From NCBI RefSeq assembly GCF_900096965.1, contig NZ_FMYM01000007.1, positions 1 to 64,000 on the forward strand: a stretch of DNA of 64,000 nucleotides. Direction: 5' to 3'. Source of the DNA: Shouchella lonarensis. Its GTDB lineage: Bacteria > Bacillota > Bacilli > Bacillales > Bacillaceae_D. Positions 37,448-48,798 of this stretch are shown piece after piece (the first letter of the stretch is position 1; every line of letters begins with the position of its first letter). The notes below the pieces were generated by a model. That model was not told the origin of the DNA, ran no database searches, and saw only the letters and a program-made list of their open reading frames with translations. A program made the translations under genes and the position numbers.

Positions 37448-37493
37448 AGAAAATAGTGTCTATGTACGTTATTTTAGGGGTGAGCGAAGTAAG

Positions 37494-39317
37494 ATGAATA
37501 ATGAGCAGCGGGTCGCGCGGCAATCGAGAATCCGAAACTTTTCGATTATCGCTCACATTGACCATGGAAAATCCACACTTGCCGACCGTATTTTGGAGCG
37601 GACAGGTGCATTAACAGACAGAGAAATGAAAGACCAAACGCTTGATGCAATGGATTTAGAACGCGAGCGTGGGATTACAATTAAATTAAATGCTGTTCAG
37701 CTGCAGTATCAAGCAAAAGACGGAGAGACGTATATTTTCCATTTAATTGATACGCCTGGGCATGTCGATTTTACGTATGAGGTTTCACGTAGTTTGGCAG
37801 CATGCGAAGGGGCGCTATTAATTGTGGATAGTGCGCAAGGAATTGAAGCGCAAACGTTAGCAAATGTGTATTTGGCGCTTGATAATGAACTAGAAATTTT
37901 GCCAGTCATTAATAAAATTGATTTGCCAAGTGCGGAGCCTGAACGAGTAAAACGGGAAGTTGAAGAGGTCATCGGTTTAGATGCGTCTGATGCAGTGCTT
38001 GCGTCCGCGAAGAATGGCATTGGCATCGAAGAAATATTGGAGCAAGTTGTCCAAAAAGTGCCTGCGCCACAAGGGGACCCAGAAGCGCCACTAAAAGCAT
38101 TAATTTTTGACTCTTTATATGATCCCTATCGTGGTGTAGTTGCCTACATTCGGATTGTGGATGGTACGGTGCGCCCAGGACAAAAGATTAAAATGATGCA
38201 AACAGGCAAAGTCTTTGAAGTGAGTGAAGTCGGTGTGTTCACACCAAAAGTGGTCAAATGTGATGAATTGACCGTCGGTGATGTAGGTTTTTTAACAGCA
38301 GCGATTAAAAATGTCGGCGATTCACGTGTCGGTGATACCATTACAAGTGCTGTTGGTGGTGCAACAGCGCCGTTGCCGGGGTATCGTCGGATGAATCCAA
38401 TGGTTTATTGTGGACTTTATCCAATTGATACAAATGAATACAATGACTTACGTGAAGCACTGGAGCGATTAGAATTAAATGATGCATCCTTGCAATATGA
38501 ACCGGAAACATCGCAAGCATTAGGATTTGGCTTCCGTTGTGGGTTTTTAGGATTGTTGCACATGGAGATTATTCAAGAGCGAATTGAGCGCGAGTTTAAT
38601 ATCTCTTTAATTACGACAGCGCCATCGGTGATTTATCATGTCACATTAACCGATGGAGAGGATGTCAAAATTGATAACCCGTCTAATATGCCTGACGCAC
38701 AAAAGATTGATCATATTGAAGAGCCGTATGTCAAGTCAACGGTCATGGTGCCAAACGATTACGTCGGCGCGGTGATGGAACTTTGTCAAAAGAAACGCGG
38801 TGTCTTTGTTGATATGCAATATTTAGACGAGTTACGGGTACAAATTATATATGATATCCCGCTATCTGAAATTGTGTACGACTTTTTTGATCAGTTGAAG
38901 TCGAATACAAAAGGGTATGCATCTTTTGACTATGAATTAATTGGATACCGGACATCGAAACTCGTCAAAATGGATATTTTATTAAACGGGGAAAAGGTAG
39001 ACGCCCTTTCAATTATTGTGCACCGTGATTCAGCTTATGACCGTGGGAAAGCGATTGTTGAGAAATTAAAAGAACTGATCCCACGTCAACAGTTTGAAGT
39101 ACCAGTTCAAGCAAGTATTGGCACAAAAATTATTGCGCGTTCCACAATTAAAGCGATGCGAAAAAATGTCCTCGCAAAGTGCTATGGTGGCGACATTTCT
39201 CGAAAGCGAAAGCTACTTGAAAAACAAAAAGAAGGAAAAAAGCGAATGAAAGCGGTCGGGAATGTTGAAGTACCACAAGAGGCTTTTATGGCTGTGTTAC
39301 GAATGGACGAAGATTAA
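37494..39317 (+). CDS. lepA: Elongation factor 4 (LepA)
   Basis: 607 residues from ATG 37494 ([20 protein letters not shown]) after GGGGTGAG; 25 earlier in-frame codons cover the promoter and are not coding. GTPase motifs [17 protein letters not shown] and NKIDLPSA are intact, as is the LepA-specific C-terminus ([19 protein letters not shown]). EF4 can back-translocate ribosomes and aids initiation or assembly. Confidence 0.98.
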   Translation: MNNEQRVARQSRIRNFSIIAHIDHGKSTLADRILERTGALTDREMKDQTLDAMDLERERGITIKLNAVQLQYQAKDGETYIFHLIDTPGHVDFTYEVSRSLAACEGALLIVDSAQGIEAQTLANVYLALDNELEILPVINKIDLPSAEPERVKREVEEVIGLDASDAVLASAKNGIGIEEILEQVVQKVPAPQGDPEAPLKALIFDSLYDPYRGVVAYIRIVDGTVRPGQKIKMMQTGKVFEVSEVGVFTPKVVKCDELTVGDVGFLTAAIKNVGDSRVGDTITSAVGGATAPLPGYRRMNPMVYCGLYPIDTNEYNDLREALERLELNDASLQYEPETSQALGFGFRCGFLGLLHMEIIQERIEREFNISLITTAPSVIYHVTLTDGEDVKIDNPSNMPDAQKIDHIEEPYVKSTVMVPNDYVGAVMELCQKKRGVFVDMQYLDELRVQIIYDIPLSEIVYDFFDQLKSNTKGYASFDYELIGYRTSKLVKMDILLNGEKVDALSIIVHRDSAYDRGKAIVEKLKELIPRQQFEVPVQASIGTKIIARSTIKAMRKNVLAKCYGGDISRKRKLLEKQKEGKKRMKAVGNVEVPQEAFMAVLRMDED

Positions 39318-39388
39318 AAGAAATAGGGCGCGCTATGACAAAAATGTGTTGTAGAGGCGCTCCTTTCATGCTGAGAGGAGAATGTTTA

Positions 39389-40543
39389 TTGGGTCAATCT
39401 ATCTATGTCCATATCCCATTTTGTGCGCATATTTGTCACTACTGTGACTTTAATAAAGTGTTTTTAGAAAATCAGCCGGTAGAGGCATATTTGGATGCGC
39501 TCATTGAAGAAATGCGTGTACTGCGTGAGCGACAAGGAGACGTTCCGGTAAGAACAGTTTATATTGGTGGTGGTACACCAACGGCTTTAACGAGTTTCCA
39601 GCTTGCACGTTTGCTTGAGAAGATGCATATGTTGTTTTCTGTACAGGGTGTTGAGGAATGGACAGTAGAGGTAAACCCTGATAGCGCTGATCGTGAGAAG
39701 CTGGCTGTGTTGCATGAATATGGGGTGAATCGCTTGAGCATTGGCGCCCAAACGTTTACACCGGCATTATTGCAAGAAATAGGGCGCTCACATTCTCCAG
39801 AAAGTGTGAAACGAGCAGTGGAAACGGCAAGAAGTGTCGGGTTTACGAATGTGTCACTCGATCTTATGTTGGGTTTGCCGAACCAAACGGAAGCGGACTT
39901 TTCCGACTCACTTGAGCAAGCGCTCGCTCTTGGCGTTGAGCACATTTCTGCCTATGCGTTAAAAGTGGAGCCAAAGACAATATTTTTTAACCGCCAGAAA
40001 AAAGGTACACTCCCTTTGCCGCCAGAAGAGACAGATGTTGCGATGTATCATGAGCTGCAACGGAAAACACGTGCCGCAGGATTGGTGCAGTATGAAATTA
40101 GTAATTTTGGTAAAAGTGGATATGAAAGCAAGCATAACCTCGTTTATTGGCATAATGAGGAATATGACGGGGTTGGTGCGGGTGCTTCTGGTTATGAGCA
40201 AGGTGTTCGTTACCAAAATATTGCCCCGATCCAGCAATATATCGATGCCGTGTGGGAAAAGGGCGTGCCGCGTTTACAGACGCATCGTGTCACACGAGTA
40301 GAAAAGTTAGAAGAGGCTGCTTTTCTCGGTTTGCGCAAACGCGAAGGCATTTGTAAAGCAGATTTTGCGCAGGCGTACGGTGAGCCATTTACAACGCTTT
40401 TTAGGGAGCCAGTAGCGACTGGCATTCAAAAAGGATTACTTGAAGAAACGCATAGCCACATCCGATTAAGTGAGGATGGTTTACTGTTAGGGAATGAAGT
40501 TTTCTCTTTATTCATTGCTTCTTTAGAGGACGTAGATGAATAA
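39389..40543 (+). CDS. hemW: HemW, radical-SAM heme chaperone
   Basis: 384 residues from TTG 39389 (LGQSIYVHIPFCAHICHYCD), eight bases after GAGAGGAG; the two upstream ATGs add non-family residues. The radical-SAM CxxxCxxC lies in FCAHICHYCDFNK, followed by IGGGTPTAL and the HemW C-terminal domain (LGLRKREGICKADF). HemW inserts heme into respiratory enzymes and was formerly taken for coproporphyrinogen oxidase. Confidence 0.95.
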   Translation: MGQSIYVHIPFCAHICHYCDFNKVFLENQPVEAYLDALIEEMRVLRERQGDVPVRTVYIGGGTPTALTSFQLARLLEKMHMLFSVQGVEEWTVEVNPDSADREKLAVLHEYGVNRLSIGAQTFTPALLQEIGRSHSPESVKRAVETARSVGFTNVSLDLMLGLPNQTEADFSDSLEQALALGVEHISAYALKVEPKTIFFNRQKKGTLPLPPEETDVAMYHELQRKTRAAGLVQYEISNFGKSGYESKHNLVYWHNEEYDGVGAGASGYEQGVRYQNIAPIQQYIDAVWEKGVPRLQTHRVTRVEKLEEAAFLGLRKREGICKADFAQAYGEPFTTLFREPVATGIQKGLLEETHSHIRLSEDGLLLGNEVFSLFIASLEDVDE

Positions 40544-40568
40544 ATTAAAATTTAAGTGCGTTTTTCAA

Positions 40569-40597
40569 TTGACAAATTATGAGCTATTTGATAGTGT
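40569..40597 (+). promoter_or_regulatory. Sigma-A promoter of the dnaK operon
   Basis: TTGACA (40569-40574), 17 bases, TAGTGT (40592-40597). The CIRCE operator starts 11 bases downstream. Confidence 0.6.
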
Positions 40598-40607
40598 AAC
40601 AGTAGTA

Positions 40608-40634
40608 TTAGCACTCAAGTGTTGCGAGTGCTAA
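40608..40634. promoter_or_regulatory. CIRCE operator (HrcA binding site)
   Basis: Perfect TTAGCACTC, nine bases, GAGTGCTAA. HrcA binds this element and represses the operon until heat shock occupies GroE. It lies 16 bases before the hrcA ATG. Confidence 0.98.
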
Positions 40635-40649
40635 CAGGGAGGTGTGACG

Positions 40650-41675
40650 ATGTTAACAGAGAGACAATTGTTGATTTTACATGCAATTGTGGATGATTAT
40701 GTGCGCTCGGCTGAACCAGTTGGATCGCGGAGTGTTTCAAAACGTGAAGATATCCCTTTTAGTCCAGCAACGATTCGAAATGAAATGGCGGATTTAGAAG
40801 AACTTGGCTTTTTGGAAAAACCACATAGCTCTGCTGGGCGCGTCCCCTCTCAGCAAGGATACCGTTATTATGTGGATCATATGAAGTTACCACATCGCTT
40901 AACAACGGTGGAAAAAGCAGGGTTATCACGTTTAGCCTCGGCGCAATTACAAGCAACAGAAGAAGTGTTTGAAGCGTCTGCTCGAATTTTGTCTGAGATG
41001 ACAAGTTATGTGTCCGTCGTGCTCAGTCCAGAAACGTTAAAGGAAAAGTTGTGCAATATTCAAATTGTGCCAATGAACGACCAGCAAGCTGTTGTCATTC
41101 TTGTCAGTCAAACGGGGCATGTGGAAAATCGTCTCGTTCATATTGATGAAATGGTTACACCAGCTGATTTAGAGCGCACAGTCAATTTATTAAATGAACG
41201 GCTTGTCGGGACACCACTGTTGATGTTGCAAGACAAAATTACAATAGAGCTAGCTGACTTGTTTAAACGTCATGTAGGCAACTATCAGCACGTCATGAGC
41301 ATGCTAAAGCAACTTACTTCCCGTCATCAACCAGAGAAAATGTTTTTCTCTGGAAAAACAAACTTGATGACGCAACCGGAGTTTCAAGACTTAGGTAAAA
41401 TTCGACTTGTGTATAACACGTTTGAAGAAGAGACGAGGCTATCTCAATGGCTACGATCGCAACAAACAGACGGATTGCGTGTGTCCATAGGGGAAGAAAA
41501 TGAACTTGAAGCTTTCTCGTCATGTAGCATTGTCATGGCTTCTTATACTGTGGATGGTTATGATGTCGGTACGATTGGTGTGATTGGTCCAACCCGGATG
41601 GAATACCGGCGGATGATGACCGTTGTCGATGTGCTCGCGCAAGATTTATCAAAACGCTTGTCGCGTTTACAGTAG
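40650..41675 (+). CDS. hrcA: Heat-inducible transcription repressor HrcA
   Basis: 341 residues from ATG 40650 (MLTERQLLILHAIVDDYVRS) after GGGAGGTG. An N-terminal winged helix (PFSPATIRNEMADLEELGFL, KPHSSAGRVPS) binds CIRCE; the C-terminal GAF-like domain ends VIGPTRMEYRRMMTVVD. It represses its own operon, giving feedback control of hrcA-grpE-dnaK-dnaJ. Confidence 0.98.
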   Translation: MLTERQLLILHAIVDDYVRSAEPVGSRSVSKREDIPFSPATIRNEMADLEELGFLEKPHSSAGRVPSQQGYRYYVDHMKLPHRLTTVEKAGLSRLASAQLQATEEVFEASARILSEMTSYVSVVLSPETLKEKLCNIQIVPMNDQQAVVILVSQTGHVENRLVHIDEMVTPADLERTVNLLNERLVGTPLLMLQDKITIELADLFKRHVGNYQHVMSMLKQLTSRHQPEKMFFSGKTNLMTQPEFQDLGKIRLVYNTFEEETRLSQWLRSQQTDGLRVSIGEENELEAFSSCSIVMASYTVDGYDVGTIGVIGPTRMEYRRMMTVVDVLAQDLSKRLSRLQ

Positions 41676-41765
41676 CAACAAAAGAATGATCGCGTATATG
41701 CAACAGTCTTCACTGTTGCTGTACATAAATGAATAAAGTGAAGTCGTTATGGGAGGTGAACGATC

Positions 41766-42356
41766 GTGGTTGAGAAGCATGATGATCACGTTGCGCATAG
41801 TGAACAAGAAGACCAAGAAGTTCCCGCGCAAGAAGAGGTAGAAAAAGAAATGCCTGAGTCTGAGACAACGGCGTCTTCTGAACAATTTGATGAAGAAAAT
41901 GAAGAAACGCCTGAGGCGGATCCGCGAGACACGGCACTCACTGAAATGGAAGAACGTCTCGCCCGTGTTCGCGCTGACTTTGAAAATTTCAAACGTCGTT
42001 CTAGAGCGGAGAAAGAGGCAGCTGCGAAATATCAGTCACAAAATCTTGTTGAAAAATTATTGCCCGTACTAGATAACTTTGAGCGTGCGTTAATGGTTGA
42101 ACCACAACATGAAGAAACAAAGCAGTTACTTCAAGGAATGGAGATGGTCTATCGCCAGTTAGAGACAGCATTGCAAAATGAAGGTGTGCAAGTCATACAG
42201 GCGACAGGTGAGCTGTTTGACCCCCATCTTCACCAAGCAGTGATGCAAGTGGAAGAAGAAGGGTATGAACAAAATCAAATCGTAGAAGAGCTTCAAAAAG
42301 GCTATCAGTTGAAAGACCGCGTCATTCGACATTCAATGGTGAAAGTGAACGCATAA
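41766..42356 (+). CDS. grpE: GrpE, DnaK nucleotide-exchange factor
   Basis: 196 residues from GTG 41766 after GGGAGGTGAAC. An acidic disordered N-terminus ([20 protein letters not shown]), a long coiled-coil helix, and the conserved beta domain ([27 protein letters not shown]) are present. Confidence 0.97.
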   Translation: MVEKHDDHVAHSEQEDQEVPAQEEVEKEMPESETTASSEQFDEENEETPEADPRDTALTEMEERLARVRADFENFKRRSRAEKEAAAKYQSQNLVEKLLPVLDNFERALMVEPQHEETKQLLQGMEMVYRQLETALQNEGVQVIQATGELFDPHLHQAVMQVEEEGYEQNQIVEELQKGYQLKDRVIRHSMVKVNA

Positions 42357-42383
42357 GTCTACTTTATTAAGGAGGAAAAGAAA

Positions 42384-44234
42384 ATGAGTAAAATTATTGG
42401 TATTGATTTAGGTACAACCAACTCATGTGTTGCAGTGATGGAAGGTGGGGAAGCAACAGTTATTCCAAATCCAGAAGGAAACCGCACGACCCCATCTGTC
42501 GTTGCATTTAAAGATGGCGAGCGTCTCGTAGGTGAGGTCGCAAAGCGTCAAGCAATTACAAACCCGAATACGATTATGTCAATTAAACGGTACATGGGTA
42601 CAGATCATAAAGTAGAAGTGGATGGTAAGAGCTATTCTCCGCAAGAAATATCGGCGATTATTTTACAAAAACTAAAATCAGATGCAGAAGCATACCTTGG
42701 TGAAACAGTCACAAAGGCGGTTATTACTGTACCAGCATATTTCAATGACTCACAACGTCAAGCAACAAAAGATGCTGGTAAAATTGCTGGTCTTGAAGTC
42801 GATCGGATTGTCAATGAGCCGACAGCTGCTGCACTGGCGTATGGTCTTGAAAAAGAGGAAGACCAAACGATTCTCGTCTATGACCTCGGTGGCGGCACAT
42901 TCGACGTTTCGATCCTTGAGCTTGGCGATGGCTTCTTTGAAGTAAAAGCAACATCCGGTGATAACAAACTTGGTGGAGATGATTTTGATGAAGTGATCAT
43001 TAATCATCTCGTGGCAGAGTTTAAAAAGGACAATGGCATTGACTTGTCTCAAGACAAAATGGCGATGCAACGCTTGAAAGATTCTGCGGAAAAAGCGAAA
43101 AAAGACCTTTCTGGCGTGACACAAACACAAATTTCACTCCCGTTCATTACAGCAGATGCAACAGGTCCGAAGCACCTTGAGTTGACACTGACACGGGCAA
43201 AATTTGAAGAGTTGTCCGCAGACCTTGTTGAGCGTACACTTGAGCCAACGCGCCGTGCATTATCAGATGCAGACATGTCCGCATCTGACATTGATAAGGT
43301 TGTCCTTGTTGGTGGATCAACGCGTATTCCAGCTGTACAAGAAGCAATTAAGCGCCTGACTGGCAAAGATGCGCATAAAGGGGTTAACCCAGATGAAGTG
43401 GTTGCACTTGGTGCGGCTGTGCAAGCAGGGGTATTAACAGGAGATGTAAAAGACGTTGTATTACTTGATGTGACGCCACTTTCACTTGGAATTGAAACAA
43501 TGGGCGCCGTGTTTACAAAGTTAATCGAGCGCAATACAACGATTCCAACGTCGAAGTCACAAGTATTCTCAACTGCAGCAGACAATCAGCCGTCTGTGGA
43601 TATTCACGTCCTGCAAGGTGAACGTCAAATGGCTGCCGATAATAAAACGCTTGGCCGCTTCCAATTGACAGATATCCCACCAGCACCACGTGGTGTACCA
43701 CAAATCGAAGTGACATTCGACATTGATGCGAACGGGATTGTCAATGTTAAAGCGAAAGACCTTGGTACAAACAAAGAACAATCCATCACGATTACATCGT
43801 CTTCAGGTCTTTCTGATGAAGAGATTGATAAAATGGTGAAAGACGCTGAAGCGAACGCGGAAGAAGATAAAGCCCGTCGCGAAAAAGTTGAATTACGTAA
43901 TGAAGCAGACCAGCTTGTCTTTGCGACAGAGAAAACGTTAAAAGACCTCGGTGACAACGTCGATGCTGCTGAGAAAGAGAAAGCAGAAGCAGCAAAAGAA
44001 AAAGTGAAAGCAGCACTTGAAGCGGACAACACAGACGACATTAAAGCTGCAAAAGATGAACTACAAGAGATCGTTACGGCTTTAACAACAAAAATGTATG
44101 AGCAAGCCGCACAAGCAGCCCAAGCACAGCAAGGTGCTGAAGGTGCTGAAGGTGAAGCTGGTGCTGATGCGAACCAAGATGATACCGTTGTTGATGCAGA
44201 ATACGAAGAAGTAAAAGAAGACGAGAAGAAGTAA
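42384..44234 (+). CDS. dnaK: Hsp70 chaperone DnaK
   Basis: 616 residues; [28 protein letters not shown] and the substrate domain ([13 protein letters not shown]) are intact, with an acidic C-terminal tail. AAGGAGGAAAAGAAA precedes ATG. Codon use is more even and C/G-ending than its neighbours, as expected for high expression. Confidence 0.99.
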   Translation: MSKIIGIDLGTTNSCVAVMEGGEATVIPNPEGNRTTPSVVAFKDGERLVGEVAKRQAITNPNTIMSIKRYMGTDHKVEVDGKSYSPQEISAIILQKLKSDAEAYLGETVTKAVITVPAYFNDSQRQATKDAGKIAGLEVDRIVNEPTAAALAYGLEKEEDQTILVYDLGGGTFDVSILELGDGFFEVKATSGDNKLGGDDFDEVIINHLVAEFKKDNGIDLSQDKMAMQRLKDSAEKAKKDLSGVTQTQISLPFITADATGPKHLELTLTRAKFEELSADLVERTLEPTRRALSDADMSASDIDKVVLVGGSTRIPAVQEAIKRLTGKDAHKGVNPDEVVALGAAVQAGVLTGDVKDVVLLDVTPLSLGIETMGAVFTKLIERNTTIPTSKSQVFSTAADNQPSVDIHVLQGERQMAADNKTLGRFQLTDIPPAPRGVPQIEVTFDIDANGIVNVKAKDLGTNKEQSITITSSSGLSDEEIDKMVKDAEANAEEDKARREKVELRNEADQLVFATEKTLKDLGDNVDAAEKEKAEAAKEKVKAALEADNTDDIKAAKDELQEIVTALTTKMYEQAAQAAQAQQGAEGAEGEAGADANQDDTVVDAEYEEVKEDEKK

Positions 44235-44252
44235 GCACGCACGATGAACGTA

Positions 44253-44287
44253 AAAGTCAAAGTCAGGTTAATGGCTTTGGCTTTTTT
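44253..44287 (+). terminator. Terminator or attenuator between dnaK and dnaJ
   Basis: AAAGTCAAAG (44253-44262) pairs with CTTTGGCTTT (44275-44284; one G-U), then T run. It lies in a 166-base gap and could lower dnaJ relative to dnaK. Confidence 0.75.
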
Positions 44288-44400
44288 CACGAAAGTAGCA
44301 ACAGGCGGTTGCCAGCACGTAAGCGGTGGTGGTAAGATGAACGTTATGTGAGCAATTGTGATGTACGTTTAGCGTCGTGATTAGTCGGGAGGGAAAGCGT

Positions 44401-45522
44401 TTGAGTAAGCGAGATTATTATGATGTACTTGGCGTTGGCAAAAATGCGTCAGAAGCGGATGTGAAAAAAGCTTATCGTCAACTGGCACGGAAATATCATC
44501 CGGACGTGAACAAAGAAGCGGATGCTGAGACAAAATTTAAAGAGGTAAAAGAAGCGTATGATACGTTAAGTGACCCACAGAAAAAAGCGCATTATGATCA
44601 GTTCGGGCATACAGATCCTAACCAAGGATTTGGCGGTGCTGGTGGTGCTGGTGACTTTGGCGGATTCAATGATATTTTTGATATGTTCTTTGGCGGTTCA
44701 GGTGGTGGAAGACGGAACCCGAACGCCGCACGTAAAGGCAATGACTTACAATATACAATGACATTAACATTTAAGGAAGCGATTTTCGGTAAAGAAACCG
44801 AGATTGAGATTCCGCGTGAAGAAACGTGTGAAACATGTAGTGGTTCAGGGGCAAAGCCGGGGACAAAACCAGAGACGTGTACACAATGTAAGGGGGCTGG
44901 ACAATTAAATGTCGAGCAAAACACCCCATTCGGTCGTGTTGTCAATCGCCGTGTATGTAATCATTGTGGAGGCACCGGCAAAACGATTAAAGAGAAGTGT
45001 ACGACATGTCATGGCAAAGGAAAAGTACGTAAACGGAAAAAGATTAGCGTGAAAGTGCCGGCAGGGATTGATAACGGTCAACAGCTACGTGTCAGTGGTC
45101 AAGGAGAAAGTGGATCAAATGGGGGTCCAGCTGGTGACCTATACGTCGTTTTCCAAGTAAAACCGCACGAGTTTTTTGAACGTGACGGGGAAGATATTTA
45201 TTGTGAAGTGCCACTCACGTTCCCGCAAGCGGCATTAGGCGATGAAATTGAAGTGCCAACATTAACAGGTAAAGTGAAGCTGAAAATTCCAGCAGGTACA
45301 CAAACAGGTACTAGCTTCCGTTTACGCGGAAAAGGCGCACCAAATGTGCATGGGCGAGGACAAGGCGATCAGCATGTACAAGTGCGTGTCGTTGTTCCAA
45401 AAAGCTTGACTGAAGATGAGAAAGAATTGTTGCGTGAGTTTGCCGGGATGCGTGGAGGCAGACCGGATGAGCAGAACGATGGATTTTTTGATAAATTACG
45501 CCGCGCGTTTAGAGGAGAATGA
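44401..45522 (+). CDS. dnaJ: Hsp40 co-chaperone DnaJ
   Basis: 373 residues from TTG 44401 (read [18 protein letters not shown]) after GGGAGGGAAAG; the GTG 24 bases earlier extends beyond the family start. J domain with HPD (KYHPDVN), Gly/Phe-rich region ([14 protein letters not shown]), four CxxCxGxG zinc motifs ([32 protein letters not shown]) and a C-terminal dimer domain. Confidence 0.98.
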   Translation: MSKRDYYDVLGVGKNASEADVKKAYRQLARKYHPDVNKEADAETKFKEVKEAYDTLSDPQKKAHYDQFGHTDPNQGFGGAGGAGDFGGFNDIFDMFFGGSGGGRRNPNAARKGNDLQYTMTLTFKEAIFGKETEIEIPREETCETCSGSGAKPGTKPETCTQCKGAGQLNVEQNTPFGRVVNRRVCNHCGGTGKTIKEKCTTCHGKGKVRKRKKISVKVPAGIDNGQQLRVSGQGESGSNGGPAGDLYVVFQVKPHEFFERDGEDIYCEVPLTFPQAALGDEIEVPTLTGKVKLKIPAGTQTGTSFRLRGKGAPNVHGRGQGDQHVQVRVVVPKSLTEDEKELLREFAGMRGGRPDEQNDGFFDKLRRAFRGE

Positions 45523-45639
45523 CACGATCCAGAAGTTGGAAGTCAGTCGCCGGATGTCGGAAGAAACATTGACTCCGGCGCAAGCTGTTTTCTGGCTTTT
45601 CCTCAGTCCCCGTAAGCTTTCGGAAAGGTGGAGACAATC

Positions 45640-46581
45640 ATGAAGTGGGCAGAGTTCCGTATTCATACAACCCAAGAGGCGGTTGAATCCGTCTCAAATC
45701 TTTTGCATGAGTCAGGTGCGGCAGGTGTGGCAATTGAAGACCCACAAGATTTAGTGACCGAATGGGCTAATCAGTATGGCGAAGTGTATGAACTATCTCC
45801 GGCTGATTATCCAACAGAAGGTGTGATGGTGAAAGCCTATTTTCCAATGGGGGATGACTTTACCGAGATGATTGTCCGTGTTGAGGCGGACATTAGGCAA
45901 CTAGCAACGTATGAGATTGACCTGGGCGCAGCTGAGATGAGTTATGTTGAAGTCGATGAAAAAGATTGGGCAACAGCATGGAAAGCATACTATCATCCGG
46001 TTCAAGTGACCGAGCGATTAACGATTGTGCCAACGTGGGAAACATATACACCAAACGCGAATGAAACAGTGATTGAGCTCGACCCTGGGATGGCGTTCGG
46101 AACAGGCACACATCCTACCACAATCCTTTCGCTGCAAGCATTAGAAAAAACGATTCAGCGAGGGCACAACGTAATTGATGTTGGGACAGGGTCGGGTGTG
46201 CTCGCGATTGCTGCAAGTAAGCTAGGGGCAGAGACGGTGCTTGCGCTTGATTTGGATGAAGTTGCTGTCGAGAGCGCAAAAGCGAATGTGGCGTTAAACG
46301 AGCTGCCTACACCTGTGACGGTACGGAAAAATCATTTACTCGAAGGGATCTCTGAAAATACTTGCGACGTGATTGTTGCCAACATTTTAGCGGAAGTGAT
46401 TGTATCATTTACCGAAAATGCGTATCGTGTGCTAAAGCCAGGGGGAACCTTTTTAACGTCGGGGATTATTACGCGGAAGAAAGAAGAAGTGACAACAGCA
46501 CTTGAAAAAGCTGGCTTTTTCATTGATGAAGTGACGGAAATGGATGACTGGATCGCGGTTAGGGCGATCCGGAAAGGGTGA
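45640..46581 (+). CDS. prmA: Ribosomal protein L11 methyltransferase PrmA
   Basis: 313 residues from ATG 45640 ([20 protein letters not shown]); a GTG four codons upstream is less likely. Conserved [18 protein letters not shown] loop [15 protein letters not shown] and [11 protein letters not shown]. It trimethylates L11. Its stop overlaps the rsmE leader by design of the operon. Confidence 0.97.
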   Translation: MKWAEFRIHTTQEAVESVSNLLHESGAAGVAIEDPQDLVTEWANQYGEVYELSPADYPTEGVMVKAYFPMGDDFTEMIVRVEADIRQLATYEIDLGAAEMSYVEVDEKDWATAWKAYYHPVQVTERLTIVPTWETYTPNANETVIELDPGMAFGTGTHPTTILSLQALEKTIQRGHNVIDVGTGSGVLAIAASKLGAETVLALDLDEVAVESAKANVALNELPTPVTVRKNHLLEGISENTCDVIVANILAEVIVSFTENAYRVLKPGGTFLTSGIITRKKEEVTTALEKAGFFIDEVTEMDDWIAVRAIRKG

Positions 46582-46586
46582 CCTGT

Positions 46587-47333
46587 ATGCAACGTTATTT
46601 TGTTGCCAATGAGCAAATGAGCGAGACGCACGTGACGCTCACCGGTGATGATGCGGCTCACATTGTGCGGGTCATGCGGATGCAGGCCGGGGATGAGATT
46701 GTTTGTCTCAATCAAGCAGGTCGCGGGGTGCGGGCAATCCTTGCTGTACTTTCTATCGACACGGTGGAGGCAGAGATTGTGTCTGAACTCTCTCTTACCG
46801 TTGAATTACCGGTGCACGTGACGATCGCACAAGGCATGCCAAAAGGGGACAAGCTCGAGCTCATCGTTCAAAAAGGAACCGAGCTTGGCGCGCGCGAATT
46901 TCTCCCCTTTTTTGCGGCTCGTACGATTGTGAAGTGGGATGCAAAAAAGGCGGAGAAGAAAACGATTCGGCTTGCAAAAATTGCGAAAGAAGCGGCAGAG
47001 CAATCATATCGGCAATTTGTCCCTCAGGTTGCTTCTCCACTCAGCAGTCAAGCGTTGTTAAAAAAAATGGCGACATATGATTGTGTTATTGTTTGTGATG
47101 AGGAAGTCGCGAAATCCGGTGAGCCGAAAATGCTCAAGCAAGCATTCATGAGCTTAGAAAAAAATCAGACGGTACTCTTCATCGTGGGTCCAGAAGGTGG
47201 ACTGACACGTGAGGAAGTGGCAGACTTTCAGGCAAAAGGTGCGTATTGTTGCGGACTAGGACCGCGCATTTTGCGCACAGAAACAGCGGCGTTGTACGTG
47301 CTTTCAGCGCTATCGTATCATTTAGAAACTTGA
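46587..47333 (+). CDS. rsmE: 16S rRNA m3U1498 methyltransferase RsmE
   Basis: 248 residues from ATG 46587 (MQRYFVANEQMSETHVTLTG), six bases after AAAGGGTG. SPOUT knot motifs GPEGGLTREE and GLGPRILRTETAALY are intact. Five bases after prmA. Confidence 0.96.
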   Translation: MQRYFVANEQMSETHVTLTGDDAAHIVRVMRMQAGDEIVCLNQAGRGVRAILAVLSIDTVEAEIVSELSLTVELPVHVTIAQGMPKGDKLELIVQKGTELGAREFLPFFAARTIVKWDAKKAEKKTIRLAKIAKEAAEQSYRQFVPQVASPLSSQALLKKMATYDCVIVCDEEVAKSGEPKMLKQAFMSLEKNQTVLFIVGPEGGLTREEVADFQAKGAYCCGLGPRILRTETAALYVLSALSYHLET

Positions 47334-47343
47334 GGTGAGTGTA

Positions 47344-48681
47344 GTGGCAACTGTGGCGTTTCATACGTTAGGATGTAAAGTGAATCATTATGAAACTGAA
47401 GCGATTTGGCAACTGTTCAAACAAGCGGGTTATGAAAAAGTAGATGAAGAAAGACGTGCGGATGTGTATGTCATTAATACGTGTACCGTCACAAATACTG
47501 GTGACAAAAAAAGCCGACAAATTATTCGCCGCGCGATCCGGAAAAATCCTGACGCCGTCATTTGTGTGACGGGTTGTTATGCGCAAACATCACCGGCCGA
47601 AATCATGGCGATTCCTGGGGTCGATATTGTGATCGGGACGCAAGATCGGACGAAGCTGCTTGATTATATCGCACAATATCAAAAAGAGCGCGAGCCGATC
47701 AATGGTGTCGGTAACATTATGAAGTCGCGCGTGTACGAGGAACTGGATGTCCCTTCATTTACCGACCGCACCCGTGCGTCCTTAAAAATTCAAGAAGGCT
47801 GTAACAACTTTTGTACGTTCTGTATCATCCCTTGGGCTCGTGGGCTGATGCGTTCCCGTGATCCAAAAGAAGTGATCAAACAAGCGACCCAACTTGTGGA
47901 AGCAGGGTATAAAGAGATTGTGCTCACCGGGATTCATACAGGTGGTTATGGTGAAGATTTAAAAGAGTATAGCTTAGCTCGTTTGCTTGAGGATTTAGAA
48001 GAAGTGCGCGGTTTGAAACGGATTCGGATTTCATCGATTGAAGCGAGCCAGCTCACCGACGATGTCATCTCTGTCATTGCCAAGTCGAAAAAAGTTGTCC
48101 GTCACATGCATGTCCCACTACAATCAGGTTCAGACACGGTGCTCAAACGGATGCGCCGGAAATATACGATGGCGCAGTTTTCTGAACGGATCACGAAGCT
48201 AAAAGAAGCATTGCCACGACTCGCGATTACATCAGACGTCATTGTCGGCTTTCCAGGAGAGACAGAAGAAGAGTTCCAAGAGACATATGACTTTATCGCT
48301 GAACACAAATTTAGCGAGCTACATGTCTTCCCGTATTCAATGCGGACAGGTACGCCAGCCGCGCGGATGACTGATCAAATTGCCGAAGACGTTAAAAGTG
48401 AACGAGTCCACCGTTTAATCGCCTTATCGGATCAATTAGCAAAAGATTACGCCTCGCAATTTGAAGGTGAAGTGTTAGAAATGATTCCGGAAGAGCGCGA
48501 TAAAGAAAATCCTGATAGTGGGTTATTCATCGGGTACACGGACAACTATTTGAAGGTGAAAGTGGCTGTCGATGAAACGATGGTGGGTGAAATTGTACGT
48601 GTGAAGTTGACAAAAGCAGGATACCCGTACAATGAAGGTGAGTTTGTCCGGGTTGTGAAGGATGAGGTTGAAGTCAGGTAG
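47344..48681 (+). CDS. mtaB: tRNA A37 methylthiotransferase MtaB
   Basis: 445 residues from GTG 47344 (read MATVAFHTLGCKVNHYETEA), aligned with the family start; an earlier GTG 47335 adds three residues. N-terminal UPF0004 domain cysteines (TLGCKVN, NTCTVTN, VTGCYAQ), radical-SAM CNNFCTFCIIPWARG and a C-terminal TRAM domain. It converts t6A37 to ms2t6A37. Confidence 0.97.
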   Translation: MATVAFHTLGCKVNHYETEAIWQLFKQAGYEKVDEERRADVYVINTCTVTNTGDKKSRQIIRRAIRKNPDAVICVTGCYAQTSPAEIMAIPGVDIVIGTQDRTKLLDYIAQYQKEREPINGVGNIMKSRVYEELDVPSFTDRTRASLKIQEGCNNFCTFCIIPWARGLMRSRDPKEVIKQATQLVEAGYKEIVLTGIHTGGYGEDLKEYSLARLLEDLEEVRGLKRIRISSIEASQLTDDVISVIAKSKKVVRHMHVPLQSGSDTVLKRMRRKYTMAQFSERITKLKEALPRLAITSDVIVGFPGETEEEFQETYDFIAEHKFSELHVFPYSMRTGTPAARMTDQIAEDVKSERVHRLIALSDQLAKDYASQFEGEVLEMIPEERDKENPDSGLFIGYTDNYLKVKVAVDETMVGEIVRVKLTKAGYPYNEGEFVRVVKDEVEVR

Positions 48682-48698
48682 ATCAATGAAACAAAACA

Positions 48699-48746
48699 AA
48701 ACACCCAAGGCGAGGTGTCATGAGACATGTGCCTTGGGTGTTTTTT
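48699..48746. terminator. mtaB terminator, bidirectional
   Basis: ACACCCAAGGC and GCCTTGGGTGT form a perfect stem with a 19-base loop, A run before and TTTTTT after. It also ends the minus-strand genes beyond. Confidence 0.9.
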
Positions 48747-48798
48747 ATCGACTGAACGTAATGCCTGAAAAGAAGTGTCTATTGACATAAAAAACGAT

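Noticed and set aside
43625-44290. 221-codon ORF antisense to dnaK
   Set aside because: Serine-rich shadow of biased dnaK codons, no Shine-Dalgarno and no plausible fold.
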